From Liolophura sinensis (taxonomy: Eukaryota; Mollusca; Polyplacophora; Chitonida; Chitonidae): 64,000 nt of DNA. The DNA lies in assembly GCF_032854445.1 (NCBI RefSeq), contig NC_088302.1, forward strand, positions 32,335,979 to 32,399,978, written 5' to 3'. The notes under the pieces are model-generated. The model was not told where the DNA came from. It made no database searches and saw only the letters and a list, made by a program, of their open reading frames with translations. Shown here one piece after another: positions 44,601-58,400 of this stretch (its first letter is position 1; each line of letters opens with the position of its first letter). A program made the translations under genes and the position numbers.

Positions 44601-47600
44601 GACCCTTCTCAGGACTGAACTCTAGAGCGATAAAAACTTAATAAAAACTCACCTGTATCATAGCACAACCGTCCCCGGAAGCTGATATTTTCACTTGCGT
44701 AGGCAGGGTGTCTATTCGCTGTCGTGTAGGAATGAGGCTGTCCGTGTCGCTCAGCTCTACTGTTACCAAGTCTTCCTCGTCGTCGGATACAGTGACAGCC
44801 ATGTCCAAGCCGTCCGTGTATGCTATGGTACCGTATTCTGCCAATGCCTGAAGAGCCACGACTGTGTCCTGTTACAGAAAACTTGAGTACTTATTACACG
44901 ATGAATGAAAATGATTACATATTGCCGTTATCACGAAAGCTATCTGCAGGGTATGGAGACACCCAGGAGCACTTTGATACATACTATTCAAAAGAGTATA
45001 GAAAATATTATACATAAATTTATGTGAATAACATCTTTAAATATTTAATGATCTTTGATTAATTGACCAGCTTAATTATCAAGGACTCTGAGTCATAAAA
45101 CTGACTGACAAGTTCAATGCAAATTTCGAAACACACCTGAACCACATTCAGGTTGACGTTATGCAAAATGCCTCATTGTACTGGAGTGTTTTGATGATTA
45201 TAATGCCACGTTGTGAACAGCCTAACTGTATTCCATTCTCAGTTACATTTGCACACTGACATATCTCTTACAATTTTGGCATAAGATAATTTTAAAAGTT
45301 TGCTTAATAAATAAAACATTCACCAAACCTGAAAAGACATTTTTCACATCTGTAATTTCATTATTGTCTCTGTTGAACCACTCTTTCTAATTGCGTGTGG
45401 TATATTTCTGTTATTTTTTGAATTACATACTTGCGTAGACGAAAATCCTCCGTAGGAATTCCTCTGTCTGGATAGCCATTGGACAATGGGCTGACCAATG
45501 ATGATGCCTCCTTGTTGTTCACTGACGATAAGGGCCATGAGAGCGTAAGCGGTTATCTCAACCTCTGCGGAGTTGGCCGTGTAATACCACCACCATCTTG
45601 TCTGCGGTCTCTCGGGTTTGTCTGCCCTCTCCCAGTGCTGCTGACCCTCTGGAACAACAGAGTTCGTCAATATGTATACAACAGGAATTACATATACTTA
45701 AAGGCATACAGCATAGTGAGTAAAACAAGAGCAACGATGACAGTGTGACAGCTGAAAATAATAAATACAGCAATGAAATCCAGCAAATTTCTCAGACTCA
45801 CAATGCAACTGCAAAGTAAATTAAACTGGTAACGTCAAATTCTGCATTGCGTAATGCACTCTGCATTGATGAAACAACTTGCAAGACCTGTTCTCATTTG
45901 CAGAAAAGTACAATATCTAACCCTATTATAACATCCAAGCGTCTGCCATTCGGATATATCTCGTAGACCATCTCAGACCTGTCCTCCTTACTAAGATACC
46001 TCTTACATAATGACACGTATTTTTGTCATTTCGACTGTCCATTACCTTCCTCTATCACGGTGTCCCGGAGTTTGCTCATCAGCTCGTGTCGGAATGGTAG
46101 CCCTTCGTCATAAAGGGTGAGAGCATATGCGGAGAGAGCGATGGTGTAGACGTCGTCGAACTCGTCGTTCATGATACACTTCACGGCTCCTTGTACCACT
46201 GGGTCCTATAGAGAGAATGAATGAAGGGATGAACGATTGATTGGAGTTTAACGTTACATTCGCGGTAGTTAAGCCATATCATGGTAATCCTACATAAAGC
46301 TTAGGAGACAATATTCTTTAGCAATGTTTGGCAAATTGGTTGGACCCCAGTGACAAAAATCAATTTATGGTCTGTCATGCGGTGTTACATGATGTTCAAA
46401 TGGGTTCACTTGCCTTACCCAATATGACACAAGTCACACGTGGAAAAGTTCAATAGTATCATTATATATATATAATGATACTATTATACTTTATATATAT
46501 ATATATAACTCACCTGTGAGGCGGTGTCAGCCTCCAGCAAGGCAATCAGGATGTATGCCGTTAATGTCGAGTTTGCCTGTCCCTCCAAACCACCCTTTAA
46601 ATAGGCACTGGTCTGTCCTATTTTAGGGAAGCATCCTGTCTCATTGTCCTGGGAGGACTTGAAGAAGTTGATACTTTGGTCCAAATCTTTCTGGTCTATG
46701 AAGATGTATGGGCGAGCTTTTGCCAGGGATTTGACGACAAATGCTGTAAGCCAGGAGCTGCCGGGCTGGCTGGAGCCATCCCTCTCGCCGAAGGCGCTGT
46801 AAGACCCATCCTTGTGGCGGTAGCGTAACTGCCGCTGATATCCTGTAAATAACAGGGTTGCTTTTGTACTGGAAGTCTTCAAAAAGTATAATAAGCTTCA
46901 TAAAAATGCATAACCTCCATAACTATATAACACATACGTGTTACATGACCTTGGTATAGATACCTAAAACACTTTTCTCCAAACGTACAGACGATCGTCT
47001 CCTCGTCGATGAGGCCACAAGCTCGGATCCATCTCTCCCTGATTCGATTTATCACGTAGCAGCAGGTACCGGCGAATGCTCTTTGGCCTCTCCGTATACT
47101 TATTTATTTGACTGGTGTTTTACGCCGTACTTTCACTTATATCAGCATATAATATAATTTCATTTATTACGACGGCTTATTGTGGGAAGATACCGGCACA
47201 TTTCCGTATAACAGATTGCCATAATGGACAATTCCATGACGTTGAATTAAAGTGTACATTTAATGTGTCTGTGTTCTTGGATCGTTCTGGCATTAAACTA
47301 ACATTTAATGACATTTGTGAAATAAAATAAATATTGTTTATTTAATTTGAGGACCAGGCATCAAAGATCAGCAGTCCGACATTGTCATTACCGATTCAAT
47401 GACTAAGGCAATATATCCTGTGGCAATTGCTGACCAGGATCTAGAAGAACTTACCTATCTTCATGTAATTGGTGGCCTTATCAGAAATTTCCTGAGTGAG
47501 TCGGTTTGTGCTGTACAGATATTCCATGACGTAGATGTTTGGAGTGAATGAAGCCATGTTCTGCTCACCACAACCATAAGGCATTTTCACCAGGTTGTCG

Positions 47601-50600
47601 AGGTTATTCAAAGCTGAGCCCATGAGGTCGCCTGCAAAAAGTCAACCGTGAACCACAATGCGCACCAATACTGCTGAAGATATCTGTCAGCACACGTCCA
47701 CACAAATGGGATCTTATGTTCTGTATTTTAATGTGGATAGCTTATCTCTGGGAAGAAACTTATATAATAAGATAATATGATATATTCAGTATGCATTTTA
47801 CTTTATTGGGTTTTACTGGATTCTCTTCAAGTACTCAGTGCTACTATTTTGTGAAAGAAACAAATAAGCAGAAGCTAAGCGTTAATAGGAAACCCGATGA
47901 AAACTATATCTGAAAGTACTTATGTTTTCACTTAATTAAATTAAATTAATGAAGTCAAAGACTTGTATTCTAAGGCAGGCTTAGGCTCGTAAATCTGAAT
48001 GCCAGTGCACCTCTTCGACATTTGTTTTCTCTTGTACAACAAACGTAACAAGTGAATTTACTTGCTTTGTGTGACAAGATTTTGACTGAACTTTTTGTTT
48101 ACCATTGGTTTATCTCTGAAGCCCATCGTAGCGCTCTAAATCAATTCTCATGAAGCTGACGCTTGCGCACCAAGGACAAACCTACCAATTACAGTGACAT
48201 ATCCTCGTGCAGAATCTAAGATGACATTGTCTGGAAGAAGCATGTCGATTTCTTCTACAGCTGTTTTAGCATCTTCACCTGCAAAATATTGAAGAAATCG
48301 GTTACTGTTTTGTACGGTTTAGTAAAAAGGTTGCGAACAACTGCTTGTTCGCGAATTACTGCAATCCCTTCGCAAGTACAAGTAAATATTACACAAAAAC
48401 TGATTTATTAAGGTTTGTGAAAGCTTGTTCGCGAATTACTGCAAACCCTTCGCAAGTATAAATTACATGAATAATATTCCCTCTTCAAAGAAATACTGAA
48501 ATAAATCGTGGTTTAGTAAATAGGAAATGACAACTCAGGGCCCATTTTTACAAAACTTAAGTCATATTTCTCGTAACGATTTTGTATACGACGTTGTATG
48601 AAGATCACGCCATCATACGGCGACGACAAATATTACGCAAAAACCGATTTATTAAGGTTTGTGAAAGTTGGTCCAGATTTGTAGCTGCTCAAATACACTT
48701 TACCTTTGGGACAGACAAAGATGCTCCTGGTGTACTCCTCTGGGATTCCTTCAGACTGAAGTAAACAGGAAGAAAAGTTAACTTTACTATCTGAATTGCT
48801 TTATTAAATTTTATTTCTTTACTTGATTGAAGTTTTACGCCGTACTCAAGACTATTTCACTACGTATTTTATCCGTGACATGCATTCATAGCTTTATACG
48901 TATATCAATTTGGAATGCAAAAGTCCTAGGGTTCTTGTGTGTTAAGTGGTAAAAACCTGATGTAACGTCAAAGTACAGTCAGAAAGGTCTACTGTCGAAT
49001 ATAATGTTTTAAATGCACTTTATCCGGTTGAAAAATTTTTTAAAACAAACAAACTGAATTATTTTCATACAGAGCTTTTAATGGTCTTCCATTTGGCATA
49101 TACTTGATATTAATGTTTTCTTAATTATTAATGCATTTAAAGAAAAAAGAGAACAAACAAAAACAAACGAAAGTATTTGAATGAGAATGACTCACCTCCA
49201 CAAGAAGTGGTCTGGTCAGGATATCTCTGACGCCGATTCCCTCAGTACTCATCACCAGGCTGTTACTACAGTATCCAGCATCCGTCACAGACCTGGCCTG
49301 AAAACATTAACATATACCAGTCACAAGGCGAAAAATGCAGCTAGACAAAGCTGAAGTGTTCAGTGTTTACCATTTATCATGTAAAAGTGTGTAGCTTATG
49401 ATTACGTCCACAGAATCGCTGTCAGAAACCAGTGACGTCATAAGGCAAAGCCATATTCAGAGAGTTTATATCCCACGTTAAGTACGCAGCAATATGGTTT
49501 TCGGCCTTGATCTAATAGACCATAGAGCGAATCACACAAAACGATTGACGCAATTACTGCATTGAAACCAACAATTAATCAGAATCAGGGAACCAATGAA
49601 ATATGCAAAACTTATGCATTGATCACTTAAGTTTTCGTACTTGAGGTCTTGAGGTTGAACGACGAGAAGCTGTACACAAACTCAAACTCAGGCAATGATT
49701 GCAGGAGTTATTGTACAGAAACGGAAGGGTAACCGACGGGCAGACAGGCTAACGAACATATCCAAATTAATACCCCTCAGTTTTCGCAAAAGCATGGTGT
49801 AAGAATTATCCCTCCGAAATATTTAAAGTATCAAGAAAATTTATTCCTCCAACCAATCTCAATCTTCGGAAGTCTGAAAACTTACCTCAGACTAGGGCTT
49901 AGGAAGAAAAGTATATTGGCAATATAACTTACATCAACGGTAATATTGACATCACCCAGAGTATTGGGAGTGATGAGGAATCTGTGTGTTTCCGAGTCTT
50001 GTCCGCACACACACAGCGTCACGCTGGACACACCCTCCAGCTCAAACTGACCCTTGGACACATCAAGGTCAAGCCGAATCTTAACAACAGAGAAAAAAAT
50101 ACAGGTTAGTTCATTTACGTGGCAGGTGATAAAACAAAAGGTATGGACTAATGTCTTCACAATTATGATGCAAAGGCTATTAGAATTTGGAAACTTTCGA
50201 TTTCTTTCTATCGTGCTGAGAAAGTGGTGATTGGCGGGTTTTTGATTGAGTTTTCAAACGTCTGTGCTTTAGTTCTTCACATAACAGGATGATACTTCTG
50301 CATGACAGTCGTCCTGGGCATCTTGATGTTTTGAAACTGTTTGTTAAACTCCCGATTGATTCGGAATGACGGTTTAAATTAATCTGCCTTCTAACAATTA
50401 AGATAAAGATAATTAGACAACATCACATCTGAAAGCAATTTAGGGGAAATTTTGAGAAACTGATCTTCTCTGTATAGCCCTTACGGAAAAGTGAGTGAGT
50501 AAGTGAGTACTTTGGGTTAAACGTCGCACTTAACAATTTTTCAGTCATGTAACGACGAAGGAGTCCTTAGAGTGTATGTAATGTGCCTCCTTGTTGCAGG

Positions 50601-53600
50601 ACGGATTTTCACCGCTCTATTAATCAAGTGCTCCTTCACTGAGACGACTTACCAAAGGCTAGTAAGTTGCCCCGCTCGAGCCATTATACTGCTACGGGTC
50701 CACCAGTCGTTGCATTATCCCCTTCGTGCTGAACACCAAGCGAGAAAGCTGCAACTTCCTCTTTTAAAGTCTTAGGTGTGACTCGACCCAGGTCTGACCG
50801 TGGATATACCGCTCTACCAACTGTGCTAACGGGGCCGCCCCCCCCCCCCCACTCCCTTACGGAAAACTCACACGAGATGGTTAACAAGTAGCAAACTTTT
50901 AACAAGCCACAAGACAGTATTTGTGGGTGGTAAACATATCCATACGACTACACATAAGCATATATGAAGTCTGCTTACGGCCAGACAGTCGGTGAGGTAG
51001 TTGAAGACTGTCACCGGTATTGGAATCCTCTCCCCTCTGATTACAGAATACGGCAACGTATAGGAGGCGAAGAATGGCTTGAAGGCCGTGACTTTAGCGG
51101 TACCGGACACCCCTAAGCCGGTTTTTGTGTTGGTGCATACTGTGCTGCCCACCCACTCTGTTATGGCGTCTGGGATGGGTTTCTTCAGGGTTAGCCTTCC
51201 ATCATCACTGTAGTAACAAGAAACAGCAGAAATTGTTACCACAATAATGGTCAATTGTAAGACAAGGTTACCATGATAATGATTAATTCTACATGTATGA
51301 TAACAAAAATCAGTAGAAAATCCTATTCCAGTAAGGAAGAATGGTAAAACACGATGGCGTCTGTATACCATTCGCACTAGTCACATGGCAACCATGGTAA
51401 TGATCGACGGCAAAACATGATCAATATGCCATAATCGCTACAGTGACAAGTATCAGCCAAAAAAAGAGAGAAATAAATAACAACTGACAAACAGGATAAT
51501 GACCAATGCTGAAACTAGGGTAATATGCCATCGTCGATTTATTTATTCGATGTTTTACGTCCTAATCAAGAATATTTTTCTTTGACAGCCCAGCATTATG
51601 ATGAAATGAAACCTCTCAGAGCCCGGTCGAAACCCACGACCACCCGCCGGTTGTGCGGAGACTTTCCAACGTGCGGCCGCAGAAGCCAGCTTTCCTAATG
51701 ATAGTAACAAAAATCAGCAGAAAATCCGACCATGAAAATGGTCAATGGTAAAAGAGAAATACAAAGTGTCCGCACATATATCGGGTATAGCAGGTAAACT
51801 TACATTAAAAAATAAAACTTTCAGATGAGATAGTGTTTATTTAGAATAAGTATGATTAGGTAACGTGAATATCATTATAAATCTATGAACTTCAACAAAT
51901 AATCGTAAGTCCTTACCCGATTTTCTCAATGTCCCACAACCATGTTTCGGGAAAATAGGTCCTTGCCTTTGTCTCTTCGGCCTTCACTACGGTGTTTTCT
52001 CCAGGCGATTCAAACATCACGGCGTCTGTGGCTGTTCGAGCCACACCGGGGCCTTGTACAAGAAATGAGTTTTTAGGAAACACTTCACACTGATATTTTC
52101 ATACCTAATATTGGGTTGGCTCGGATTTACCGTCATCTTTAACATCATTGCGGTCAGTGAACACAGGAGAGAAAATATCCAATTGTACCTTTACCTTCCA
52201 ATTTTTACCTTTCGCGCTTTTTACAACCCTCGTGGTTATCTACACTCGTCATTGTCGAGGTTCACCATATAATCCCTGGAAGATGTACTATCATCTAGGC
52301 CACATAACGACACGTAGACGACACGTTAGCTGTTTCCAAACGAACTTTTAGGATCTGATACATTTCCAATACAGTTTGTAACAAACCCGAAATTCTAGAA
52401 TTTATTTACAGACATGAAAGAATTTTTAGGTTCCGTGTACAAACATGCAAGTTCTATATTTCATGTACAGAAATGAAAGAAGTTCTAGATTTGATGTACA
52501 GAAATGAAAGAATCTCTAGATTTCATGTACAGCCATGCAAGACTTTCTAGATTTCATGTACAGACATGAAAGAATCTCTAGGTTTCATGTAAGACATGCC
52601 AGAAGTTCTAGATTTCATGTAGAGACGTGAAAAAAGTTCTGGATATCATGTACAGATATGAAAGAACTTCTGGATTTCATGTACAGACATGCAAGAAGTT
52701 TTAAATTCCATGTTCAGGTATGCAAGAAGTTTTAGATTCCATGTAGAGACATGCAAGAAGTTCTAGGTTCCATGTACGGACATGAAAGCAGGTTCAAGAA
52801 ACAGACATGATAGAGCTCCAGCTGCCACTCACAGACATGATATATAGACATTACAGAAGCCGTGTGCTGTACATATATGCAAAATCTCAAGGTTCAAGAT
52901 AGAGATACGACAGAGCTAAAGCTGCCACACACAGACATGCCATGCAGACAAATGATATCAGTTTCACAGAAACATGAATATGGCAAAGGTTCAATGTCTA
53001 TTTGAGAACAGACAAGGCTAAAGGTTAAAGCTGAAGACAGCTCACTATAGCATGCAGGTGAGATCAGTGTCTGATCACAGTCATCAAAGACCAGATAAAT
53101 ACCTCACACATGCCAGGTGTTACAATGTGGTTCTATGATGATACACAGTACAGGGAGGTGAAGCAAGCCGTGTACCATTTTTACAAGCACGTCATACTTG
53201 GCTAGAAATTATTTTTTTAAACAAAGTTTTGAGGAAGTTACATCATGGGCGCAGCATTGTGCATGCGGTATTAATTCAATTCTGACGTAATTGTACAAAC
53301 AATGATGACGTCACTAAACACGAGTCGTTATAATCTATCTACTGATAACCCTGAATTCAAAGCAGATTTTGATACACAGATATGCAGATTAGAGGGATAG
53401 ATGTTGGTACATTGGGTGTACTGATGAGTTTGGATTTCTAATTTAGTGGAGTGCAAATCTTCATTACGGGTAATTGAAAACCTAAGACCGCCTTGTTAAA
53501 GCGCTCGATGTTCAGTACAGAAAATGTAATAATCATGCTGACGATGTGTTTATTTGTTGTGGTGATTTTCAAAAATGGACCGGGAAGCAGTAAGGATTAA

Positions 53601-55329
53601 GTGTGTAACTCATGATCATGTCATCAACATGGCCGGTGGCGTTACCCATCAGAACATTTCCCAGTTGGAGTTATTGAGGAATGCTGGCTATTAACATTGC
53701 AAAACATTAACATTTGAAAAAATAAATTAATATTTAATATAATATGATAAATATTCATACAATATTTAGAATATGACTCAATGGAATAAAGTGTTGGTTT
53801 CTTCAGAGCTGAACGATCTATGTCCAATGAGGTCGCAAGCTCGAATCCAGATCTCGCCGATTTGGCAGTGGATTGTCAAAAGGATTGTCAGGTACCTGGC
53901 GATGGGCGAGAGGCAGCAATTTACTCAGGGTCTCAGGTTTCTTGTACACAATGGCCTGACCTTCGTACCCGGTATAAGTAATGAGTTCTCGGTATAACCG
54001 AAATAGCTTAACGTGCAGAGATAAGTTTCTGCTCTGCAGTGGCGTGTTGTTGACCATCACTGCCACCAATAGCAAAATTTGTACAGAAATGTTGAACAAG
54101 GTCGAGGTCACTGTGGCCACGGTGATGAGGCTGGAAGTCATGTCAGAAAACACAAACATTCCGTCTCAACCTATGTCTCTAACAATACTTTATACACTTG
54201 CATTCTGTCCATCTAGACTATATGTCATATGGTTCTAACCAAAACCAGATTTTATTCATGAATTCTCGTTAAATAGATCCGCAAAGCCTAAATAAGCCTA
54301 AGTCCGTGTCACAGGTGCTAAAGGTCACTCTTGTCTATTAGCAGCAGTGATGTAAAGCGAAAGGTAGAGAGTGTCGCATGCGCTATACGGAGTTTGGCAG
54401 CTGACATAACTGGGAGTTACGCACTTTGGATTCATGGATGCTAAGAGGACATTATAAAAAAAGTGGGAGAAAATTATCTGGCTTACTCATGACAGCAATG
54501 GGTTGTCCTAGAAGAGAAAAACACAGAATCAGTTTAATAACGTAATTTTTTGGGGACCAACACATCGGAAAAAACGACCAGCAAAATCGGAATATGTGTA
54601 AAAGATAATTTGACAAGCTATAATACGAAATCGCTACCACCAAACATAAACTTCAACTAGCAGGACGTTAAAATATTTCAAAGAAAATCTAAAATGTGAT
54701 AATGGCAACACGAGAGAAAAGAACTCGTTTGTATTTATTTGAATGGTCTGTTCTATGCCGTACATTGGCACTCAATATTATGTCAATGGTACAACGCCGG
54801 TCAGGAAAATAGACAAATAGGAAATTGAGCGGAAGTAAATACTTATATCTACCGAATGTATATCGATAGCCATATTGGAATCTCACACTTCAGACTAGAC
54901 ATGTCAACCATTATGAAAAAAGTCTTGTAACAGTGGACGCAGCTAACAACAGGCTGATACCAATAGCTTATCCTGAACCAATGGACAGGAACCCATCTCC
55001 TGCTTATGCATCACATATCATGAATATGTTGACTGACTGGGATGGTTTAACACCTTGACGGGGATCATGTTTATGGGTAGAGGAAACCGGAGTAAATCAC
55101 CGACCTTCGCCAGGTAGCTGACAAACCTCCTGACTTAAAGCCACAGCTGAAACAGTGACAGCTGAAATAGAACACATGACCTCATTTGGGGATAGGCTTG
55201 ACAGTCTCAGTGAACACTAACATCTCTGGCAACATCCCCACTGTCTTACAGAAGAAGCTTTATAATCATATGTACAAGCAGACTATCATAACCAAATACA
55301 CATATACAGTGTATATATATATATATATG

Positions 55330-55402
<73 letters not shown>

Positions 55403-58400
55403 GTATGACCGTTTCCGTCCTAGGATATGACACAGACAGAAACTAGTGAAGCATGCAAGTCACCTTTACAGGTGTGAAAATCAATTATTTATATATGTCG
55501 TTTGACACTTACTTGCACCTTTCCGCCTGTAATAGGTCTCGCGGCCTGCAATGAGGACGTTGAGTTAGAATTTGCCGCATTTCGTCATGCATAAACGAAT
55601 GATAGGTCCATTAACGTTCACCCACCTTATCGTTTAAAACGTCAAGATTAAGCGTCATTTCAAACATCATTTTTTACGTCAATTCCCCTGTATGTTTTTG
55701 AAGGAATAGTTTACGCATCGTCTCTATTTCATTTACCAAGTCTTTAAAGGACTGATTGAGCCGCACCAAAAGCAGGTTTTTAAAAAAAATTCAGTGGACA
55801 ATTGTGGACTTACATGCATCACTGTCTTCAGTGTAAGTACTTGGTACTACATAAGACTGTTTCCGCCCGGTGATATCCTACGCCAGATGGACATATATAG
55901 AGTATGTATGATAGACCCAGCAATACACCGAGAAACACACACTTACCGGCTTCTCCATCCATATCGTCATAATCATAGTACTTACGTTGATCAGATACAA
56001 CACACGGTCTGGTCAGAATACGCAGGTTGGTTGCTGTTACAAGACCAGTGCTCTGTAAATAAAAACCCGAATGTCGAAAAGTTTTTCTGAGACCAGGTGA
56101 GCTCGTGCCTTAAATATGTCATTATTCTATTGTGCTTTTGCTCGGTTCTTTTAATTCTGGAGACATTTTTTTGACCTTTCGTTTCGTAGATACATGAAAG
56201 TTTCAGGTTTTGTAAGACTATGGCATATCAGCCAATGCAGCTTTTAAAAATGTTATCGCATTTACATGTATCACGACACAAAACAATTAACCCAAGCTTG
56301 TGAGACTGGCTTTTAAGTCTGAACGCAAAGGGTCTCTCAGTGTTTGAAATTTGTGAGAATGTTCTGAGAACGCTTAAGGTTCAAAAACTAAGTTTTCGTG
56401 TCTCTCCGAAAACATTTTAAAAGACCGCCCTCATTTGCTGGAATAGCCGATCCATTGTGAGAAACTCGTGAATCCTCAATTCTCCTGAAGGCCAAATAAT
56501 TATTTGACAAGTTTTGGATTCTTGAACAGACAGATTATTGTGTGAAAACGTTTGTTTTCCAGAAGAGACAAATTAATTAAATCAATTTTGGTTTCCTGAA
56601 GGGGCAGGTTATTGTGTGACCACTTTTGATTTCCAGAAGAGACAGATGTGTGAAATTCCAAGCTTTCTAAAAGAAAGATGGGTTATTGTGGAAACAGATA
56701 CCTGTAAGCATATCAAGAGTGAGTTTTTTCATATATTTGCAAGGGATTCTCAGATACATTGAGTGGTTCATTTGTAGTGAGATATTATTTTACCTGAAAT
56801 GCCTGCATAGAGTCAACTTGCTCCACCTGGTATCTGAAGGGCAGCTGCCACCAGTCACCTTGTAACCTCAGAAGTCTCTCATCAACCTCAGCTATACGTG
56901 AAAATAGAAGTACATAAAAGTTGACCACAATAACCCAATACTCGAGTCAATGAGTCAATGAAAGCAATACATAACATAGAATTTGTGTGATATTTTACGC
57001 CGTAACATAAGTGATTAATCGCCTCTTTTCGAACTGCCTCACGTAGGGAGGCGGTAGATCCAGGGTCAATCCTGGGTTGAGCCACACCTATTCTTTAATA
57101 GTGCAACAACTCGTTGACCCGTATCAGTATAATGGCTCGGGCGGGGCGGCCTTCTGTAAGTCGTCTCAGTGAAGCAGCACTAGATAAAAGAGCGGTGGAT
57201 ATGCGTCCTGCAACAAGGAGGCACATTTCATGCACTCTATGGATTCCTTCGTCGTCATATGACTAAAAAATCGGCTTAGGCTGAAGTGATTGATGAGCCA
57301 TTGTCGTTTGACAAAAAGCATTTAATAGAAAAAACAAGAGAAACATTCAGTTTCATGGAGAAGCGGAATTGCCATATCTTTATAGCTCCATTTCGTTCAG
57401 GGCCATCAGTTTACCTTCATACTTTTCGGGGATTCCAACCTTGTCCAAACAGTAGATATTAGCTTCTTTATAATCCAAATATGCGGAGGGATATCTCAAT
57501 GGATCCCGATTGCGTAAGAATTCCATGACCTGTTAACATTAAAATGCTGATGATTGTTTTAGCAGTAATCGTTCCTAAGCCAGCATAATTCTGGACGCCG
57601 TCGTATAAGTGAAATTACTCTTGGGTACGTCGTAAAACACCAATCAAATAAATAAGTAAATCCTTAGCAAGCATCACACGGCTTGATTCCATATGTGCAC
57701 TATTGAATAAACAGCTTAAATTTCCCGGTGAAACAATAAGAATAAACTGAAAGTCAATATAAAATACATAGAATCAAAATGATGGCCAGTCGTACATTTA
57801 TGCTATGCAATGACTTTGGGGATACAGAATAATCGGATTAAATTATATCGTACGCTAATAATTAATAAAAAAATTTATGACACAAACACTGTTTTCAGAT
57901 CCATCACATAATTATCTGACGTTCTGAATTTCAGTTTTGGATATTAATACAATTTGTCAAATTCAGAACTAAATTTGCCATTGAAATAAGTTAAGTTACA
58001 AAATGGTAGTTATGCCAACAGTCTTTCGAATAGCAATGATATGAATCTGTTTACTGATAAATTTGTCCAGACCTGCTCCAAAGTCAGCTGGTTTTGACCT
58101 CCCAGAAGTAGTACACTCTTATCGACCACTCCAATACCACAAAGGGAGCCCGGACTGGCGGACACCTGGAGAGTGGCCGGATCCCCCGGAAACACCGGAC
58201 TATCAGCAAAACTCATCTCCACCTGTAAGAAACACATCCACATTTACACCTGTTGCTTTGAGAACATTTATATCCGATGGTCTGGAAACATTTACATCCG
58301 ACTTTTTGAGAACATTTATACACGTTGGTTGAGATATTATAGCACACATACATAAGTAACAGTTGCAAAGCGGTGGTCTTCCACCCACCATAATACTGGC

